From JBCDJG01 sp038748065 (GTDB taxonomy: Bacteria > Pseudomonadota > Gammaproteobacteria > Pseudomonadales > Halieaceae): a stretch of 64,000 nt of DNA. Location of the stretch: the NCBI GenBank assembly GCA_038748065.1, contig JBCDJG010000008.1, positions 61,148 to 125,147 on the forward strand, written 5' to 3'. The stretch's first letter is position 1; the number at the start of each line of letters is the position of its first letter. Position numbers and translations under genes: made by a program. Under the pieces are notes generated by a model. That model was not told where the DNA came from, did not search any database, and was given only the letters and a program-made list of their open reading frames with translations. Shown here piece after piece: positions 16,465 to 25,233 of the stretch.

Positions 16465-18845
16465 ACACTCGGCGCCAACCCTATTTACTGCTTTTCGGCC
16501 TGCTCGCAATGTGTGCCACACGGGCTCACGCCGAGCTGGAAGAAGTCATCGTCACAGCACAAAAACGCCAGCAGTCACTCGTTGACGTGCCCGCCTCCAT
16601 TACGGCCTTCAGCGCTCGGGACATTGAGGAGTCGCGCATGCAGCGTTTCAGTGACTATGCGCTGCGCTCTCCCAACGTGAGCTTCAGCAACCCCTCGGGT
16701 GACCGCTCCGACGTGCGTTTCTCCATCCGAGGTATCGGCCCAATCTCACGCGGCGGTGTGGGTAACTCGGTCGGCATCTACCTGGATGAATTCAATATCG
16801 CGCCCAACCTGCTGGCGCGTACCGTAGATACGCAGTTGCAGGAAGCCGAGCGCATCGAAGTCCTGCGCGGGCCCCAGGGCACCTTCTTTGGTCGCAACAC
16901 CGTTGGGGGCGCCGTCTCCATTACCAGCATCAAGCCGGATTTGGAGGCTGTCTCCGGCCACATTCAGGGTGACCTCTCGAGCTGGGATTCACTGGGCGCG
17001 CAGGCGGCGCTGAATCTACCTGTTAGTGAGGACATCGCCATCCGGCTTTTGGGCTACTACGACGAGAGCGACGGCTTCCTTGACCAGGCCGGTTCCCACT
17101 CGGAAGCCAACGCCAGCGAAAATAAAGGCATACGCGCCGCTCTCGCCTGGCAGCTCACGCCGACGTCCCGCCTGGATGTGTCTGTTTCACACTCTATACA
17201 GGAGCAAGAGCTGCCAAGCTTTCTGCCCACAGGCGATAACAGTGAATCCATCGCCCTGCTGGAAACGCTGGTGAGCGCCATTGCCGGCCAGGACCTGAAT
17301 ATCAGTGACATCGCCGGGCTGATCGGGGCAGACGAGCCGACGCCCAGCGGGGTCTATCCCGATAACACGGGTAAGATAAATACAGATATCGGCGCCCCCA
17401 GCGAGAACGAAACCACCATCATCACGGCACGCTGGCTGCACAGCTTCCAACAGGTGGATCTGACGCTCGTAGGTGGTTACATCGACAATCGCTACGACAT
17501 CGATGGCGAAGGTGACTTCTCCAACAATCCCTCATTTACCGTCGATCGCGAGATAGACTTCGACGCCTTCAGCCTGGAGGGCCGCTTGAACGGTGAAGTC
17601 GGCAAGCTAAGCTGGCTGGCGGGCCTTTACTACGGCGAGGACGAGGTCGAACAGCGGCAAAGCACCGATCATCTGACGACCGACCCCTTCGCGACTAACC
17701 CACTGCCCATAGGCATCAGCCCCTTCGACCTGGCCTTCCTCTGCATCGGCGGTGCATCCGGGGTGCCGGGCTGCCCCACCGAGGCCGCTCCCGGGTTCCA
17801 GCCCTACTTCATCGGTATCAACGACAGCTTCGGCCTGTGGGAAAACGTCCGCTTCGGCAGCGAAGTAGAATCGACCGCTCTGTTCTTCGATACCAGCTAT
17901 GCACTGAACGAGCGCTGGGAAATCAGTCTCGGCGGACGCTACACCCATGAAGACGTCAGTGGCTTTCGCATCGAAGGCCCGCTGGCGGACCCTTTCGCAC
18001 CCCGCGTTAGCAACCCGGGCTCCTCAGACAGCTTCAACGACTTCTCCCCGCGCTTCGCCGCCGTCTACCAGCTGACTGAAGAGATCAACCTGTACGGCAC
18101 GGTTGCGCGCGGCTTTCGCTCAGGCGGGCCTAACCCGGTCCCCGACGACCCGGATACGCCCGCCGATGAAGGTAACTTTGATCCGGAAACCATCACCAAT
18201 TACGAACTGGGACTGAAAGGGTCTCTGCTGGGCGGTAAGCTGCGCGGCGGCCTATCGATCTTCTACATGGATTGGCAGGATATTCAGGTGAGAACCCAGG
18301 ACCCGCTGACCCAGCGGCAGTTCATTCAAAACGCCTCCGAAGCCGAGAGTGCCGGAGCCGAGATTGAAGTGGCCTGGCTCGCGACCGAGGCTCTCCGTAT
18401 CAGCATGAGCTACGGCTATCTCAACGCCGAGTTTGGCGACTACGAAGACGCCGTAACCCTCGACGGCGAACGCATCGACGCCACGGGCAACACCCTACCC
18501 AACACGCCCGAGCATACGGCATCCCTGCTGGCGCGCTACCAGTTGCCCAACATCCAATCGGGCTCATCCACGGTCACGTCGCATCTACAAGCGGAGTACA
18601 GCTACATGGACGACCTGCAAACCGACATCGCCAACAACCCCGGTCGCCTGAACGAGGACTATACCCTGTTGAATCTGCGCTTTGGCGCAACGGCCGGTCG
18701 GTATAGCCTGCAGGTATTCGTCGAAAATGCCCTGGGCGAAGACTATCGCTTCGGCACAAACAGCCTCGAAACCTATCTCAGCGGGACGCAGTCCGCTGTC
18801 GGTGAAGGCCGGCGCTATGGCCTACGCCTGCGTGCGAGCTTCTGA
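16461..18845 (+). CDS. TonB-dependent receptor
   Basis: 794 residues from the GTG at 16461, chosen because it overlaps the previous stop and gives a clean signal peptide ending ATRAHA. The TonB box is the early EEVIVTAQKR, then the plug (DVPASITAFSARDIEESRM ... VLRGPQGTFFGRNTVGGAV) and a 22-strand barrel ending GRRYGLRLRASF with a terminal Phe. It belongs to the large environmental group of receptors in marine gammaproteobacteria and sphingomonads that import plant or algal compounds rather than siderophores. The start is coupled to the PH-like gene. The 3' end overlaps the leftward membrane gene by 24 nt. Confidence 0.95.
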   Translation: MNTRRQPYLLLFGLLAMCATRAHAELEEVIVTAQKRQQSLVDVPASITAFSARDIEESRMQRFSDYALRSPNVSFSNPSGDRSDVRFSIRGIGPISRGGVGNSVGIYLDEFNIAPNLLARTVDTQLQEAERIEVLRGPQGTFFGRNTVGGAVSITSIKPDLEAVSGHIQGDLSSWDSLGAQAALNLPVSEDIAIRLLGYYDESDGFLDQAGSHSEANASENKGIRAALAWQLTPTSRLDVSVSHSIQEQELPSFLPTGDNSESIALLETLVSAIAGQDLNISDIAGLIGADEPTPSGVYPDNTGKINTDIGAPSENETTIITARWLHSFQQVDLTLVGGYIDNRYDIDGEGDFSNNPSFTVDREIDFDAFSLEGRLNGEVGKLSWLAGLYYGEDEVEQRQSTDHLTTDPFATNPLPIGISPFDLAFLCIGGASGVPGCPTEAAPGFQPYFIGINDSFGLWENVRFGSEVESTALFFDTSYALNERWEISLGGRYTHEDVSGFRIEGPLADPFAPRVSNPGSSDSFNDFSPRFAAVYQLTEEINLYGTVARGFRSGGPNPVPDDPDTPADEGNFDPETITNYELGLKGSLLGGKLRGGLSIFYMDWQDIQVRTQDPLTQRQFIQNASEAESAGAEIEVAWLATEALRISMSYGYLNAEFGDYEDAVTLDGERIDATGNTLPNTPEHTASLLARYQLPNIQSGSSTVTSHLQAEYSYMDDLQTDIANNPGRLNEDYTLLNLRFGATAGRYSLQVFVENALGEDYRFGTNSLETYLSGTQSAVGEGRRYGLRLRASF

Positions 18846-19532
18846 GTCGGCCAGCACGAAGCGCTGGTGGTTAAACGCCCAAATCACAATAAAGGCATAG
18901 GCGCTGACGAGGTGCCAGAGCGCATGCAGCGGTATGAAGGGATAGACGATCTTCTCATTGCTCGCCGAGGCCAGCAGCATCCCGAGAAAGAACAGCAAAA
19001 GCGCCAGTAGTAATAAAGGCCTCGCCTTGAGCGGAATGCGGCCCCAGTTGCGCGCGAACAAACCCACGTTCAACCAGGAAAAGGCAATCAGCCAGGTTTC
19101 ACCCGGGTAAAAGCCCCCCCAATCACCCAGCGGTATCGCCAGAAAGCGCGGGGTAGAAGGCAACCTGTCGTAGTAGTGCCAGCCCACCCCTATCAGCATA
19201 AGCACGGTTAACAGCGGCACCGCCCAGCGCCGCGTATCCCGACCATAAAAATCCCCAAGAATCGCAATGCCCATAGCCCAGGTCACCACGATATTGCTGC
19301 CCGTATCGAGGAAGCTCCAGAACCAGCGCTCGCCCCAGACCGGATTGGTTTCGCCAAAGCCGTGCAGGGTTACCGTAAAGATACCCGTTACCAGGATCAT
19401 CCAGTAGGCGAACACCCAGCGCGCAGGCTGCGGGTGCATGAGTTTGGTCAGCAGAAGCGGCAGGATGCCAGAAAATAGGGTCGCAAAGCCTGTGACTGTA
19501 TTCGCAAGGCCATAGTTGGGCAGGTTTTCCAT
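18822..19532 (-). CDS. Multi-pass membrane protein, possible CREST-family hydrolase
   Basis: 236 residues with about seven hydrophobic spans. Polar residues inside spans are notable: TLHGFGET near residue 57, SFLDTGSN near 74, GWHYYD near 117, and a C-terminal HALWHLVSAY near 208. A Ser/Asp with three His placed this way is the pattern of the CREST superfamily (alkaline ceramidase, PAQR receptors). I infer a membrane lipid hydrolase, but the match is by motif spacing only. It follows the AraC gene by 34 nt on the same strand and overlaps the 3' end of the convergent TonB receptor. Confidence 0.55.
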   Translation of the reverse strand: MENLPNYGLANTVTGFATLFSGILPLLLTKLMHPQPARWVFAYWMILVTGIFTVTLHGFGETNPVWGERWFWSFLDTGSNIVVTWAMGIAILGDFYGRDTRRWAVPLLTVLMLIGVGWHYYDRLPSTPRFLAIPLGDWGGFYPGETWLIAFSWLNVGLFARNWGRIPLKARPLLLLALLLFFLGMLLASASNEKIVYPFIPLHALWHLVSAYAFIVIWAFNHQRFVLADSEARTQA

Positions 19533-19566
19533 AGGTCGCCCATGCTACCAGATCAGGCACAGTCGT

Positions 19567-20589
19567 CTAAGCGACCCCAGAGGCGGATTCAAACCAGCGC
19601 AGATAGGCGGTACGCGTGAGACCCTGTTGATTGTCTACTTCGCCCGCGTCGCTATTCGCTTCAGCGAAGCCTTTACCGAGCACCTGCTTCGGCGCCACCC
19701 CGAATTCAGCGCTGAAACCTCGTGAAAAGGAGCTGGGTTCGTCAAAGCCCCAAACGGCAGCAATTTCTCCGACCCGGGTATTACTGGGGTCGGCACGCCA
19801 AAGATCTGCATAGCAGCGCTCCATGCGCAGCCGAGAGATGTAACGCCGCACACCACCCAAGGGCTGGAAAAGCCGATAAACGGTACTGCGCGACACCTTG
19901 AAATGCCGACACAGTTCCTCCGTATCTACCGGCCCAATCAGCCGCGTGCTGAGATATTGCTGCATTGCGCCCAACGTCGGGCGCTGCTGTGCCTCAGCCC
20001 CGGGGCTCCACAATTTATCAAGGCTGGCGAGCAAGGCCTCACATAAGGTCTGGGCTTCTGCCAGTGTAACTCTGGGCAACTCCTCTTCGATCAGACTCCA
20101 GAGTGCAGCCATCGTTCGACCCACCGGTTCGCTGAGGGGCAGCGAGAGCACCGGGTTTACTCCCGATAGGTAGGCCCCCGCGGACAAATAGTGACGAGGA
20201 ATTACTATCGAACGCAGGGCCATGGCACTGGCTTCTGAATCAAAGGGCTGCGCCCAGTCTCGCAGGTAAAGGTGCCCGGGTACCAATCGCAGGCGCTGGT
20301 GATCCATAACCACCCGCTCTTCACCTTCGAGTTGCTGGTGCAACACCAAGAAGTCGGCGCGCCTCCCACGCAGGTGACGTGCCCCGCGAGTAAACCGCAT
20401 GGGGGAGAATCGGCTTTGATTAAACAACAGTTGATCAACCCGGTAGCCCTGCGAGCGAGCTAGAAGATCGGCCGGCGGCCCTAATGGCGCTACCTGATAG
20501 ATCGCCGCAGTGAGCTGCCGGAGCGCAGCCAGGCGTTCACCCTTCGGTAGCTGCCCGGAATCAAAAACATCGCTGGGGACCTGCTCCAT
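19567..20589 (-). CDS. AraC family transcriptional regulator
   Basis: 340 residues. The C-terminal 100 residues hold the double helix-turn-helix: LCRHFKVSRSTVYRLFQPLGGVRRYISRLRMERC, then IAAVWGFDEPSSFSRGFSAEFGVAPKQV. The N-terminal part is an AraC-type sensing domain with RADFLVLHQQLEGE and VMDHQRLRLVPGHLYLRD. The gene begins 26 nt after the CTERM-tailed gene at 20616 on the same strand, so it may be the local regulator. Direct repeats spaced two helical turns apart at 25153-25187 would suit an AraC dimer. Confidence 0.92.
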   Translation of the reverse strand: MEQVPSDVFDSGQLPKGERLAALRQLTAAIYQVAPLGPPADLLARSQGYRVDQLLFNQSRFSPMRFTRGARHLRGRRADFLVLHQQLEGEERVVMDHQRLRLVPGHLYLRDWAQPFDSEASAMALRSIVIPRHYLSAGAYLSGVNPVLSLPLSEPVGRTMAALWSLIEEELPRVTLAEAQTLCEALLASLDKLWSPGAEAQQRPTLGAMQQYLSTRLIGPVDTEELCRHFKVSRSTVYRLFQPLGGVRRYISRLRMERCYADLWRADPSNTRVGEIAAVWGFDEPSSFSRGFSAEFGVAPKQVLGKGFAEANSDAGEVDNQQGLTRTAYLRWFESASGVA

Positions 20590-20615
20590 GGGCGGCTACT
20601 CTCAAGGGACGGCGT

Positions 20616-21809
20616 TTATCTACTCCAGCGGCGTCTGAGCGCGCGCAGACTCAGGCCGCAGAGGCCAGCGCTCAACACTAACATCGTCCACGCTTGGCCT
20701 AAAGGAATAGGTTCAATGCGGGCTTCGCCGGCTGAACCGGGTGGCGGGTCGATGTTGCGCACGAGGACTTCCGACATTTCCACCACGGTATAGACAATAT
20801 CGATGGGACTGCCATCGGCGAGCCTGCCGACAACCGTACCCCCATCCCCGCCCGGGTTAAGGGTATTGGTGAGCCCACTACCAACCACGGTCACAATTGA
20901 GCCCTCATCAAGGGACCACAACGCCCCCGGAGGAAACTCCCCACCGCTCACAGTAAATCCTGGGGCCTCACTGATTCGTAGGGCGACCGCGCCAACAGCC
21001 GGCTGGAAAATCCCACCACTGATCTCACCTTGACTCTCGTCGATGAAGAACAACGGAAAACGGCTAACGCCGCCACTCGCCGGTGACCCACCAATAAACG
21101 TACCGCCAGTGACCTGCACCGGACCATCAATGGCTACGGCTGTAGCACGGGTACCGTCGGCGTTCAGGCCACCACTGAAGGTGCCGCCGCTGATCTGCGT
21201 ACTGACAAGCGGACCACCCGCATCAAGCCCTACGGAACCGTCGGCAATACCACCGATGCCGTTACCGCCGCTAATTGAGCCCATCGTTACCAGGGTATTG
21301 CATCGGTCGGAGACAATGCCTGCACCCGCGCTGAAATCGATTTGCGCATTTCCCCCGACGATCACACCGCCATTGACCTCAAGCGAGCAGGCAGAAGCCA
21401 CGGGCCGTAGCCGAATCCCAACGCCACCAGTACCCAGGACATTGTTATTGTCACCACCTCGCACATTACCGTCGTTAACGATAACCGCAGTATCGACACC
21501 GCCGATACCCGCACCGGCCTCACCACCGCCAACACTATCATCACCGCCACGAATCGTGCCGCCATTGAGCAAAATGACACTATCGCCGCTGACACTCACC
21601 GCGGTGATCGCATTGGCCATGGCGGGGGCTTGCGCGGCACTCCCTGCCTGGAAATCAACCGTGGTGGCATTGGACACCAGCACATCAGCAAGTGGAGTCG
21701 TCACGGTATTGACCGCGCCGTTGTCAAACACCGTTTGCGCCTGTGCATTACTGACCCCAAGCAAACAAAGGGCGACGGCCAGCCTGCAGCAGAAAAAAGT
21801 GCGGTTCAC
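20616..21809 (-). CDS. Exported beta-helix-like surface protein with IPLG-type C-terminal sorting tail
   Basis: 397 residues, GTG start overlapping the stop of the preceding gene by 4 nt. Signal peptide ends SNAQAQ. The body is Gly/Val-rich with repeated VSGGTFxGG-like rungs (for example INGGTIRGGD-like and VTGGTFIGG units), consistent with a right-handed beta-helix. The last 30 residues are IPLGQAWTMLVLSAGLCGLS followed by an Arg-rich end: a motif, one membrane span and a basic tail. This is the three-part layout of IPTL-CTERM/PEP-CTERM substrates, with IPLG in place of IPTL. The adjacent larger protein carries the same kind of tail. Likely tethered at the cell surface; function unknown. Confidence 0.7.
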   Translation of the reverse strand: MNRTFFCCRLAVALCLLGVSNAQAQTVFDNGAVNTVTTPLADVLVSNATTVDFQAGSAAQAPAMANAITAVSVSGDSVILLNGGTIRGGDDSVGGGEAGAGIGGVDTAVIVNDGNVRGGDNNNVLGTGGVGIRLRPVASACSLEVNGGVIVGGNAQIDFSAGAGIVSDRCNTLVTMGSISGGNGIGGIADGSVGLDAGGPLVSTQISGGTFSGGLNADGTRATAVAIDGPVQVTGGTFIGGSPASGGVSRFPLFFIDESQGEISGGIFQPAVGAVALRISEAPGFTVSGGEFPPGALWSLDEGSIVTVVGSGLTNTLNPGGDGGTVVGRLADGSPIDIVYTVVEMSEVLVRNIDPPPGSAGEARIEPIPLGQAWTMLVLSAGLCGLSLRALRRRWSR

Positions 21810-24800
21810 TGCCTCGAATCCCGTGTGCGAAGTGTATTAGCGCCAAGGCTCATCAAAAGCATAAGTAGCATCAACGTTACAGCTCCCCCAAGCGGAATGG
21901 ATTGCGGCAGGAAGAAGCGACTCAAATCCTCGTTCACGGTGAGGCGCAGCACGTCCTGCCCCCCTTCGTTAACCACCTCAAGCGACGCGGCATCAGGTGG
22001 CGCGCCGATGAAACGGAAGTTCATCCCACTGCCCGAAAGGCCACCGGGATCGGTGCGCAGCACGTCCAGGATCTGCCCCTCTGGGGCGGGATAATTGATC
22101 TGCACAATGACCTCGCCATTGATCGTCGCTGTATTGGCATCAATGGCCGCATAGCGCCCCGGCTGACCCAGGTTCTCGCGCGTGGCCCGCGTTGGTCCTT
22201 CGGCGACCAGCACAATGCGGCCATCCGGGCCAACCTGCAGGTCATCGGTACGAATATAGCTCGGATTCAGTGATGCCTCGGCATCCATCGGCAGGCTGGC
22301 GGGATTCTGCAGGCCAATCTCAAGCAGCGGCGTATCGAGGGCCGCGTTGGTGAGGCCCAGCCGGGCGGTGACCAGGCTATCGGCATTGGTGCCATCATCG
22401 GTATACAGCCCAACCACCACTGACTCGCTAACATCGGCGGTGGTGTCTTCAAGCAGCAGGCGGCCGTCGACTATTGCCACCGCATCATTGTCCTTGAGCT
22501 CCGCCTCGGCGATTTCAACACCCGCTGCGACAAGCGTGCTGCCTGTGATGCTGAGAAGCGCCGTCCCCCGGCCAATCGAAGTTTCCGAAACCTCAACCCG
22601 GCTTACTTTGATCTCATCAACTTCCATCTCGCTATCGGTAAAACTAGCGCGCCCAGTGCCGTCAGTCACACCGCCTTCGGTGTTATCGATTCGCATCAGA
22701 GACAAATCAACGGGCGCAAGAGCGCTGGATTCGATTCGCGAGCGGCTCACGGTCAGTTCCACGAGCGAAGGAAGGACTTGCGCACCTGCGGCTTGCGCTT
22801 CGCAGAGCCCAACCTGAAGTTGAACCGCACCTGAACCTAAGCCGTTGTTGAGAAACAGGGAGTCTTCGACTGTGACGTTGACCACGGCTGATGCCAATCC
22901 GTTCTCACCATCAACGTCCGCGTTAAACAGGTTAATCCCGTCTCCGAAGGTGACATGGCGCAGTTCGGCAGTCGCCGAGGCCTCCGCAGTAGTGTTGGAA
23001 CCAAATGCATCAGGGTCTCCAATTAGCAATTCAGTGTCGAGTGTTACACCAGTCAAACGGACAGTCGCTTGGCTCGATCCCCGCGAGTTCGCCGCGTTCA
23101 TGTTGGCGGACGCAATGACGATTTGGCCTCCGCCGCTGAGAACCGCGTCGTCGTCCACCACCAGCTCAGCAACGGCACTGGCAACCGCGCCCGTGTCAGC
23201 CTCCTCGATCAGAACATAGCCTACGCGAGTGAAATCTCCTGTATCGAACTCACCCCCGCTTACCGTCAGTTGGCCCTCAGCAGTCCCTGGGGAGTAGGCT
23301 GCTCCAATACTCGTGATCCCCGGGTTGGGAACCGGTGGAAGGGGTTCTGTTTCGGAGGAACCTGGAGAGCGGAACGTGGTATCGATCAAGGTGGCGCCGC
23401 CCACTGAGGCACCGCCCCCCGCATAACCTGGGCGCAAGACGCCGATCTGAAGGTTGGCTGTGGGCAGGATTTCAACGCCATCGGTCTGCAGACTGCCGCT
23501 GCCGCCATCCACGCCGATGTCAATTTGATAAGCGTTTAGCGGCTCAGGGGCCGACGCGCCACTCGCCTGGGCTTCGCCGCCATTGTTCACCAAAGCTGGC
23601 TCACCGCCAGAAGGTACTCGGTTACCACTCCAGTTGGCAGGGTTAAACCAGTCATCGCTACCACTATTGGTCCACTCGGCGGTTGATGGGGCACCGGTGA
23701 GTTCGAGAATGTACTTCTCCACGCCTGCATCGACTTCAAAACCCGTGGTCGCCGTGAACCCCGGGTTCAAGTTGCGTAACTCGACCGTGGCAAAATCCCC
23801 GCTCAAGCCATCAGCGCTGGCGCTGTTGATCAGCTCAAAACGTGCCGGGCCCTCGGGAATGAAGTCAAAGTCGACAACCAAGGTGCCATCCAGGGTGGCG
23901 CTGCCGACGTCGATGGCACCGTAGTCCCCACTGGCGTCAAACGATACGCCACCTCGCTTTGTCGAGCCCCCGTTGAGCACCACGGTGGCGCCGGGGCCGA
24001 GGTTCATCGTGTCGAACAGAGACAGCCAATGATCGTTGCGCATGAGCCCGCTGCCTACGCCGCTGCCGTTGCTAAAACCGATATTGATGGTACGGGCGCT
24101 CAGGCCCTCCGCCGTGAGAACTGTTCCGGTCGCATCGCCACTGCCGTTGCTGATGCCGATGTCGATCTGGTCAAAGCGGCCAAAAGAGGCCCGGCCTGAG
24201 CCGGATTGCCGGCTGAGATCAATCACCCCGACCGCAGAACCGCTACCATCGCTGACGCCAATCTGGGCGCTGCCGGTCGCGGCATCAGCACGTAGGAATG
24301 AGTCGCCTGTAAGCTCGCCATCGGCATGACCGGCGCCCGTGGCGACGCCGACGGACAGACTGCGGATATCAACGGAGGACTCCAGCTCGGATACGCGGGC
24401 GGTGGCCTGACCATCCCCACGGCTCACCCCCACCTCCAAGCGATCCAGCCTATCAATATCAAGTGTCGGCACCGCAACGGTCGCATCGGCCTGCCCGGTG
24501 CTCTCAGCGACCCCAAACTGTGCAATGGAAAACCTGGGCAACACTAGTCTCAAGTCTGCAGACTGAACGTTACCGTCGATCATAACGCGCCCGTCAGCAT
24601 CGCCAGCAGCGTTAGAGACCCCCACCCGAAGCGGCGTGCCAGCAACACCTAAATCCAGAATGCTCGCGTCTGTATCGAAGCGCAGCACACCCAGCGAAGC
24701 TGCGGTGCCAGAGTTGGTCACGCCAACGTTGACACCCTCTGTGGCAAGCAAGTCCCGGCTGAAGAAATCGGCAAACAGGACAGCTCCCTCGCCACCATCC

Positions 24801-25081
24801 ACCCCGACAAGTAGGTTGCGCACCGTGACATCAACGGCATTGGCACCAAAAACCGCCGTGCCGCCGTTATTAATCGTGGCGTCCATGCCGGCTGAAGGCA
24901 GCGCGTTAGGTGTCCAATTTAGTGGCGCGAACCAGTCGCCTTCGCCGGGGTTGTTCCATTCCTGCGCGCCGGCCGATGCCGCGGCCAGTGCAGTGAGCAG
25001 CAGTGTGCAAGCACGTTTTGTAATCAGTGTGCGTTTATTTGAGCTTAGTCCAAGTGAGAGAGCGTTCTGAAGAAGAGTCAC
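21806..25081 (-). CDS. Large exported repeat protein with IPLG-type C-terminal sorting tail
   Basis: 1091 residues. A signal peptide ends AAASAGAQ. Two modules begin with a WNNPGEGDWFAPLNW-type sequence (residues about 41 and 485; the second is WTNSGSDDWFNPANW), a pattern seen in PEP-CTERM and autotransporter-associated strand proteins. The first module contains about seven copies of a motif of the type VGVSNGSGDATG spaced roughly 35 residues apart, pointing to a beta-solenoid. The last 30 residues start IPLGGAVTLMLLMLLM and end in a basic stretch, matching the layout in the next gene. The start codon is GTG. A -10-like TATACT and two direct repeats lie upstream. Function unknown; a surface or biofilm-matrix role is inferred from the type. 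Confidence 0.7.
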   Translation of the reverse strand: MTLLQNALSLGLSSNKRTLITKRACTLLLTALAAASAGAQEWNNPGEGDWFAPLNWTPNALPSAGMDATINNGGTAVFGANAVDVTVRNLLVGVDGGEGAVLFADFFSRDLLATEGVNVGVTNSGTAASLGVLRFDTDASILDLGVAGTPLRVGVSNAAGDADGRVMIDGNVQSADLRLVLPRFSIAQFGVAESTGQADATVAVPTLDIDRLDRLEVGVSRGDGQATARVSELESSVDIRSLSVGVATGAGHADGELTGDSFLRADAATGSAQIGVSDGSGSAVGVIDLSRQSGSGRASFGRFDQIDIGISNGSGDATGTVLTAEGLSARTINIGFSNGSGVGSGLMRNDHWLSLFDTMNLGPGATVVLNGGSTKRGGVSFDASGDYGAIDVGSATLDGTLVVDFDFIPEGPARFELINSASADGLSGDFATVELRNLNPGFTATTGFEVDAGVEKYILELTGAPSTAEWTNSGSDDWFNPANWSGNRVPSGGEPALVNNGGEAQASGASAPEPLNAYQIDIGVDGGSGSLQTDGVEILPTANLQIGVLRPGYAGGGASVGGATLIDTTFRSPGSSETEPLPPVPNPGITSIGAAYSPGTAEGQLTVSGGEFDTGDFTRVGYVLIEEADTGAVASAVAELVVDDDAVLSGGGQIVIASANMNAANSRGSSQATVRLTGVTLDTELLIGDPDAFGSNTTAEASATAELRHVTFGDGINLFNADVDGENGLASAVVNVTVEDSLFLNNGLGSGAVQLQVGLCEAQAAGAQVLPSLVELTVSRSRIESSALAPVDLSLMRIDNTEGGVTDGTGRASFTDSEMEVDEIKVSRVEVSETSIGRGTALLSITGSTLVAAGVEIAEAELKDNDAVAIVDGRLLLEDTTADVSESVVVGLYTDDGTNADSLVTARLGLTNAALDTPLLEIGLQNPASLPMDAEASLNPSYIRTDDLQVGPDGRIVLVAEGPTRATRENLGQPGRYAAIDANTATINGEVIVQINYPAPEGQILDVLRTDPGGLSGSGMNFRFIGAPPDAASLEVVNEGGQDVLRLTVNEDLSRFFLPQSIPLGGAVTLMLLMLLMSLGANTLRTRDSRQ

Positions 25082-25120
25082 AGCCTAGGGCGCCTCGGAT
25101 TGTCGATCACGGTGCGCCTA

Positions 25121-25187
25121 AGTATATTTTCCTGACCCGTTGCAGCGTTTGACGCTGCGTCTCAATTCAGTTGCCGCTGCGTCTCAA
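25121..25187 (-). promoter_or_regulatory. Promoter region with two 13-bp direct repeats, before the large CTERM-tailed gene
   Basis: Read leftward, TTGAGACGCAGCG occurs at 25175-25187 and again at 25153-25165, 22 bp apart start to start (two helical turns). TATACT, a good -10 element, is at 25121-25126, with no good -35 at the right distance; the nearer repeat lies just upstream of where the -35 would be. This is how AraC-type activators are usually placed, and an AraC gene lies in the same leftward run. A 6-bp stem (GCAGCG/CGCTGC, 25142-25158) overlaps. Confidence 0.5.
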
Positions 25188-25233
25188 AATCGCGCATCCG
25201 AGCGTAATGCCGGCGATGCCGAGCCTATCACGT

